This document shows, piece by piece, positions 25,379 to 28,302 of a stretch of 28,302 nucleotides of DNA; positions within the stretch are counted from its first letter, which is position 1; each line of letters begins with the position of its first letter. Below the pieces are notes generated by a model. The model was not told the origin of the DNA and ran no database searches. It saw only the letters and a program-made list of their open reading frames with translations. Position numbers and translations under genes: made by a program. The stretch comes from Bacteroidota bacterium (GTDB lineage: Bacteria; Bacteroidota; Bacteroidia; Chitinophagales; Chitinophagaceae), in contig JAEWKC010000038.1 of assembly GCA_023386235.1 (NCBI GenBank), forward strand, positions 1 through 28,302. The letters run 5' to 3'.

Positions 25379-26370
25379 TAATTAATAGATAACTTGCCTA
25401 ATCTATCCAACTCAATTTCAAGGTATCTGTCGGATAGTGTTTTGGCTATTTCTTTATTTCTGTAGATAATTCTGTGATTGAGTACGCTTGCTGATATTTG
25501 CTGTAAGTCGTCTTCTGTTACATATTCTCTTCCTTTAATCATTGCGTAGGCTTTCAGGCATTTGATCAACGTAATACCGCTACGTGTAGATGCACCTAAT
25601 ACAATATCTCTGTTGTTTCTGGTAGCTACTATCATATTGCGTACACTGCGTATTATTTCTTCATGTATAAATATTTTTTCAGCAAGATTTTGCATATCCA
25701 ATATATCCTGCAAATTTAATACGCGCTCTATTTTTTGCTGGTTTCTTTCAATATCGAGATAGTCATTATATATGTTAAGCTCGGTATCTTCATTTACATA
25801 ACCGAAATATATTTTCATAAAGAACCTGTCTAGCTGCGCTGCCGGCAGAGGATAAGTGCCTTCCATTTCCACCGGGTTTTGTGTAGCTATGGTAAAAAAC
25901 ATTTTTTCCAGGGGAAAAGTGGTATCGCCAATGGTTATCTGGTGTTCTGCCATGCATTCCAAAAGAGCGGATTGTACTTTAGGAGAAGCTCTGTTGATTT
26001 CATCGGCCAAAAGAATATTGCTGAATAAAGGCCCTTTTTTAAAAATAAAATCTTTTGACTGTTCATTAAATATATATGAACCTAACAGATCCATAGGCAG
26101 CAGATCGGGTGTAAACTGAATACGTTTAAAAACGGCATCGGTATCATCGCTGTCGCCCGAAATACTTTTGGCCAGTGTTTTTGCAAGAATTGTTTTTCCT
26201 GTACCGGGATTATCTTCTATAAGTATATGACCTTTGGCGAAAAGGGTTGTAAGAATAAGCTCTATTTGAAGTTTCTTTCCTTTTATAGCTTTGGCAATGT
26301 TGTTGACAAGGCTGTTTATTTTTTCATTGGCAAGCGATATATTGATATTTTGCGTAGTAGTTTCCTCCAT
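25378..26370 (-). CDS. MoxR-family AAA+ ATPase
   Basis: Cytosolic AAA+ ATPase of 330 residues, the usual MoxR length. The Walker A loop is EDNPGTGKT (52-60) and Walker B is ILLADEINRASP (119-130). Sensor 1 is FFTIATQNPVEMEGTYPLPAAQLDRF, and VLGASTRSGITLIKCLKAYA is the C-terminal lid region. MoxR proteins are thought to act as chaperones that mature or activate partner proteins, often encoded beside DUF58, von Willebrand factor A or transglutaminase-like membrane proteins. Here the upstream neighbour is transglutaminase-like (31 bases away) and the downstream one is an exported TPR protein with a one-base start/stop overlap. DUF58 or VWA genes are not in view; they may lie beyond the right edge. 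Confidence 0.95.
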   Translation of the reverse strand: MEETTTQNINISLANEKINSLVNNIAKAIKGKKLQIELILTTLFAKGHILIEDNPGTGKTILAKTLAKSISGDSDDTDAVFKRIQFTPDLLPMDLLGSYIFNEQSKDFIFKKGPLFSNILLADEINRASPKVQSALLECMAEHQITIGDTTFPLEKMFFTIATQNPVEMEGTYPLPAAQLDRFFMKIYFGYVNEDTELNIYNDYLDIERNQQKIERVLNLQDILDMQNLAEKIFIHEEIIRSVRNMIVATRNNRDIVLGASTRSGITLIKCLKAYAMIKGREYVTEDDLQQISASVLNHRIIYRNKEIAKTLSDRYLEIELDRLGKLSIN

Positions 26371-26401
26371 AGTGGTGTGTATTTATAGTTTGCTTGTATT
26401 T

Positions 26402-28285
26402 TTAGTTTTTTACAAAGAAATGCAATGTCACGTAAACGTTTAAAAAATTATTTATTCTCTTTTTCAAAGGTATTTTTTCTCTTACATTCTGCATAAATGA
26501 ATCGAAATGCTGAGCAATGAAATTCTTTTCGTCATTATTCAGGTTGCCATTACTATATTTCCATTTCTGATATATAGCAGTAAATTTTGCAAATTCAGTA
26601 CCAAATATTTCATCTATGTTTTCGGCAAAGGTCAGCGGGCTGGTTTTATACCTGTAATAGCCCATTTGGTTAAGGTAATAAAGTATAGCCCTGTTTTGTT
26701 TGTGAACAGATTTTTTTACGTTCAGTAAATAATATAAGAAGATAAGAAAAGGCATAGCGGCCAGCAAAACCACTATAGCTACCAGGGTAAAAAGCAACAG
26801 GGTTAATATTTTTAGCCAGTTCAGTTCCTCATTAACTGCTGTTTTTTGCATTGGCAAAGGTTTTTCGGCTTCTTCTTTTTCAATGATTTTTATTTCATCT
26901 ATAGGAATCAGCTGGGGCAGCTCAGCCAAAATTTCTTCTATTTTATCTCCGGCTGATGCTGATTTTCCGAGGTCGGGCTGAAAAGAAACCGCGGTTATGT
27001 GCATGTCGGGCTTCAAAGCATTGATGTCTACTACGGCAGTGTCGGTAATTATATTAGCTAAAGAAATGTCTGCACTGATGGTATAGTAGGTACTGTCTGT
27101 AAAATCTTTTTGATTAATAATGATTTTGTTGATATTGATTTCAGCGGTTTTATGCATGGTATCAACACTCATGATATGACCATCCGCTACAAAAGTGGCA
27201 TCAGACATACCCAGCGGAGGTGTGCCGTCCGGCTTGGTAGATTGCGAAGCGTTTACATCAGGAATGGTGGTATCAAAATCAATCCAGCCGTAAGTAGGGA
27301 AAAAAACCTGTACCCACGCATGCGCCTGATCTTCATAAAACCAGTACCAGCCCTCATTTTTGCTGCTTCTGTCAATAGTTAAAAAACCGGCGGCTATTCT
27401 TGAAGGTATACCTAGTGATCTTAGTAAAAACAAAGTTGTGCCTGCAAAATAAGTACAATAGCCTTTTCTGTTTTCAAATAAAAAATAAGTAAGTCGGCTG
27501 GCGCTGGGCAAGCCGGGTACTCCCGGGTTATCGGAATAGCTGAATAGAGGCTGGCCAAATTCATCGGTTTGCAAATAAAAGTTTTTTATGGCATTTATTT
27601 TCTCAACAGGAGTCTGGGCGTTGGCGTGTACTACAATCTGGTTGGCAAGTGCAGCTATTTGATTAAAGCTTCCTGTTTTGGGTATCTGAGTATAGTAATC
27701 AATAAAGTCTTTGTCTATTAAAGAGTAGTTGGTATCAGCGCGCAAAATATCATCTCTTCTGCTTTGAAAGGCTTCTGTATCGGGGTCGCCACCGGAGTTG
27801 TATACAAAGTATATACTGTTGAGTTCGCTAACCCACATTTTGGCTTTATAAGCGCTCTTAAACTGTAGCCTGTTGTCCTTTGGTACAGATATGGGCTGGC
27901 AGAAGAAAGCGGTAGCCGGCGCCAGATATTCGTCTGGTGAAAGCATGGCCTTGTATATCTCCGCGGAAACTTCTTTTCTGCCCAGTGAAGACATGCTGTT
28001 TCTAATCACAGACGAGTCAATATCGGTAAAGTACAGGGGTATTTTAGAAGGGTCAGGTTTGTAAAGGTCGTCAAGCGGTATGTTATTATCCACCTCAAAG
28101 GTTTGTGTAATCGTATCGAACTTAGTGTAGTAATAAGAAGTGAAATACAACGGATTGGCGGTACCGTCTTCCAAAAAATTATCAAGATATGCTACAAATG
28201 CCAAACCTTTGCCACGGCTTAAGTTACCGGCCAGCTGTGTACTTTGCTTGTTTTCAATAGAGCCGTCGTTGTTTTGACGGGTCAT
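26402..28285 (-). CDS. Transglutaminase-like (TgpA/DUF4129-type) membrane protein, N-terminal half missing
   Basis: A 627-residue protein with a transglutaminase core. RKGYCTYFAGTTLFLLRSLG carries Cys277, followed by GIPSRIAAGF, EDQAHAWVQVF with His322 and TYGWIDFDTT with Asp338, giving a complete Cys-His-Asp triad. A long hydrophobic segment (about 487-525) is the only clear membrane anchor. The C-terminal 100 residues, with YYLNQMGYYRYKTSPLTFAE, match the DUF4129-like tail of TgpA proteins. Bacterial TgpA-type proteins usually begin with several transmembrane helices that place the domain outside the membrane. Here the ATG at 28285 is preceded by an in-frame stop six bases earlier, and no N-terminal helices or signal peptide are present. 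The gene is therefore either split, with the membrane half encoded upstream beyond the window, or broken by a frameshift. It belongs to the MoxR operon. Confidence 0.82.
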   Translation of the reverse strand: MTRQNNDGSIENKQSTQLAGNLSRGKGLAFVAYLDNFLEDGTANPLYFTSYYYTKFDTITQTFEVDNNIPLDDLYKPDPSKIPLYFTDIDSSVIRNSMSSLGRKEVSAEIYKAMLSPDEYLAPATAFFCQPISVPKDNRLQFKSAYKAKMWVSELNSIYFVYNSGGDPDTEAFQSRRDDILRADTNYSLIDKDFIDYYTQIPKTGSFNQIAALANQIVVHANAQTPVEKINAIKNFYLQTDEFGQPLFSYSDNPGVPGLPSASRLTYFLFENRKGYCTYFAGTTLFLLRSLGIPSRIAAGFLTIDRSSKNEGWYWFYEDQAHAWVQVFFPTYGWIDFDTTIPDVNASQSTKPDGTPPLGMSDATFVADGHIMSVDTMHKTAEININKIIINQKDFTDSTYYTISADISLANIITDTAVVDINALKPDMHITAVSFQPDLGKSASAGDKIEEILAELPQLIPIDEIKIIEKEEAEKPLPMQKTAVNEELNWLKILTLLLFTLVAIVVLLAAMPFLIFLYYLLNVKKSVHKQNRAILYYLNQMGYYRYKTSPLTFAENIDEIFGTEFAKFTAIYQKWKYSNGNLNNDEKNFIAQHFDSFMQNVREKIPLKKRINNFLNVYVTLHFFVKN

Positions 28286-28302
28286 GTTTTATTTATATTT
28301 AT

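Noticed and set aside
1..28302. Search for CRISPR arrays, insertion sequences, phage genes, tRNA and rRNA
   Set aside because: No regularly spaced repeats, transposase motifs, terminal inverted repeats, phage proteins or RNA-gene signatures were recognised anywhere in the window.

Overview
The window looks like chromosomal DNA from a member of the Bacteroidota, most plausibly a Chitinophagaceae-like soil, water or sediment bacterium. The evidence is AT-rich intergenic DNA, TAnnTTTG-type -7 promoter elements, many secreted or lipid-anchored proteins of Bacteroidota type, a DUF4953-type metalloprotease, a TonB receptor paired with a surface-type beta-propeller lipoprotein, and a 435-residue Lgt. 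The genus is not determined. No insertion sequence, phage gene, CRISPR array, tRNA or rRNA was seen.

Layout, left to right. (1) 1-2782, plus strand: the 3' part of a secreted HExxHxxGxxH metalloprotease, a terminator, then lgt (prolipoprotein diacylglyceryl transferase). (2) 2789-6707, minus strand: a large secreted protein of unknown family with a caspase-like (clan CD) His/Cys arrangement near its C-terminus, a small SET-domain protein, a terminator-like hairpin, then pncB (nicotinate phosphoribosyltransferase). (3) 6860-8619, plus strand: an OmpR/PhoB-type response regulator and its sensor kinase. (4) 8752-11262, plus strand: a galactose cassette made of an FHS-family MFS sugar transporter and galK, closed by a strong terminator. 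(5) 11353-14762, minus strand: a vitamin B12 uptake unit consisting of a cobalamin riboswitch, a BtuB-like TonB-dependent receptor and a BtuG-like beta-propeller lipoprotein. (6) 14793-14930: a headless remnant of a thioredoxin/redoxin-type gene. (7) 14950-18448, minus strand: two uncharacterised exported proteins in tandem. (8) 18616-22146, minus strand: a lysine-catabolism operon of saccharopine dehydrogenase, a short DUF1338 2-oxoadipate dioxygenase/decarboxylase and antiquitin-type aminoadipate-semialdehyde dehydrogenase, followed by a terminator. (9) 22420-23370, plus strand: an endonuclease/exonuclease/phosphatase-family lipoprotein. (10) 23363-28285, minus strand: a transglutaminase-like membrane protein lacking the expected N-terminal half, a MoxR AAA+ ATPase and a repeat-rich exported protein.

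The units that work together most clearly are the galactose pair (uptake then phosphorylation), the B12 unit (RNA sensor, outer-membrane pore, surface capture lipoprotein) and the lysine operon (saccharopine to aminoadipate semialdehyde to aminoadipate, plus the enzyme that removes 2-oxoadipate). The least explained genes are the caspase-like secreted protein with its SET neighbour, and the tandem exported pair at 14950-18448. Several given ORF starts were shortened because an internal ATG or GTG restores a signal peptide or the normal family N-terminus and removes an overlap.
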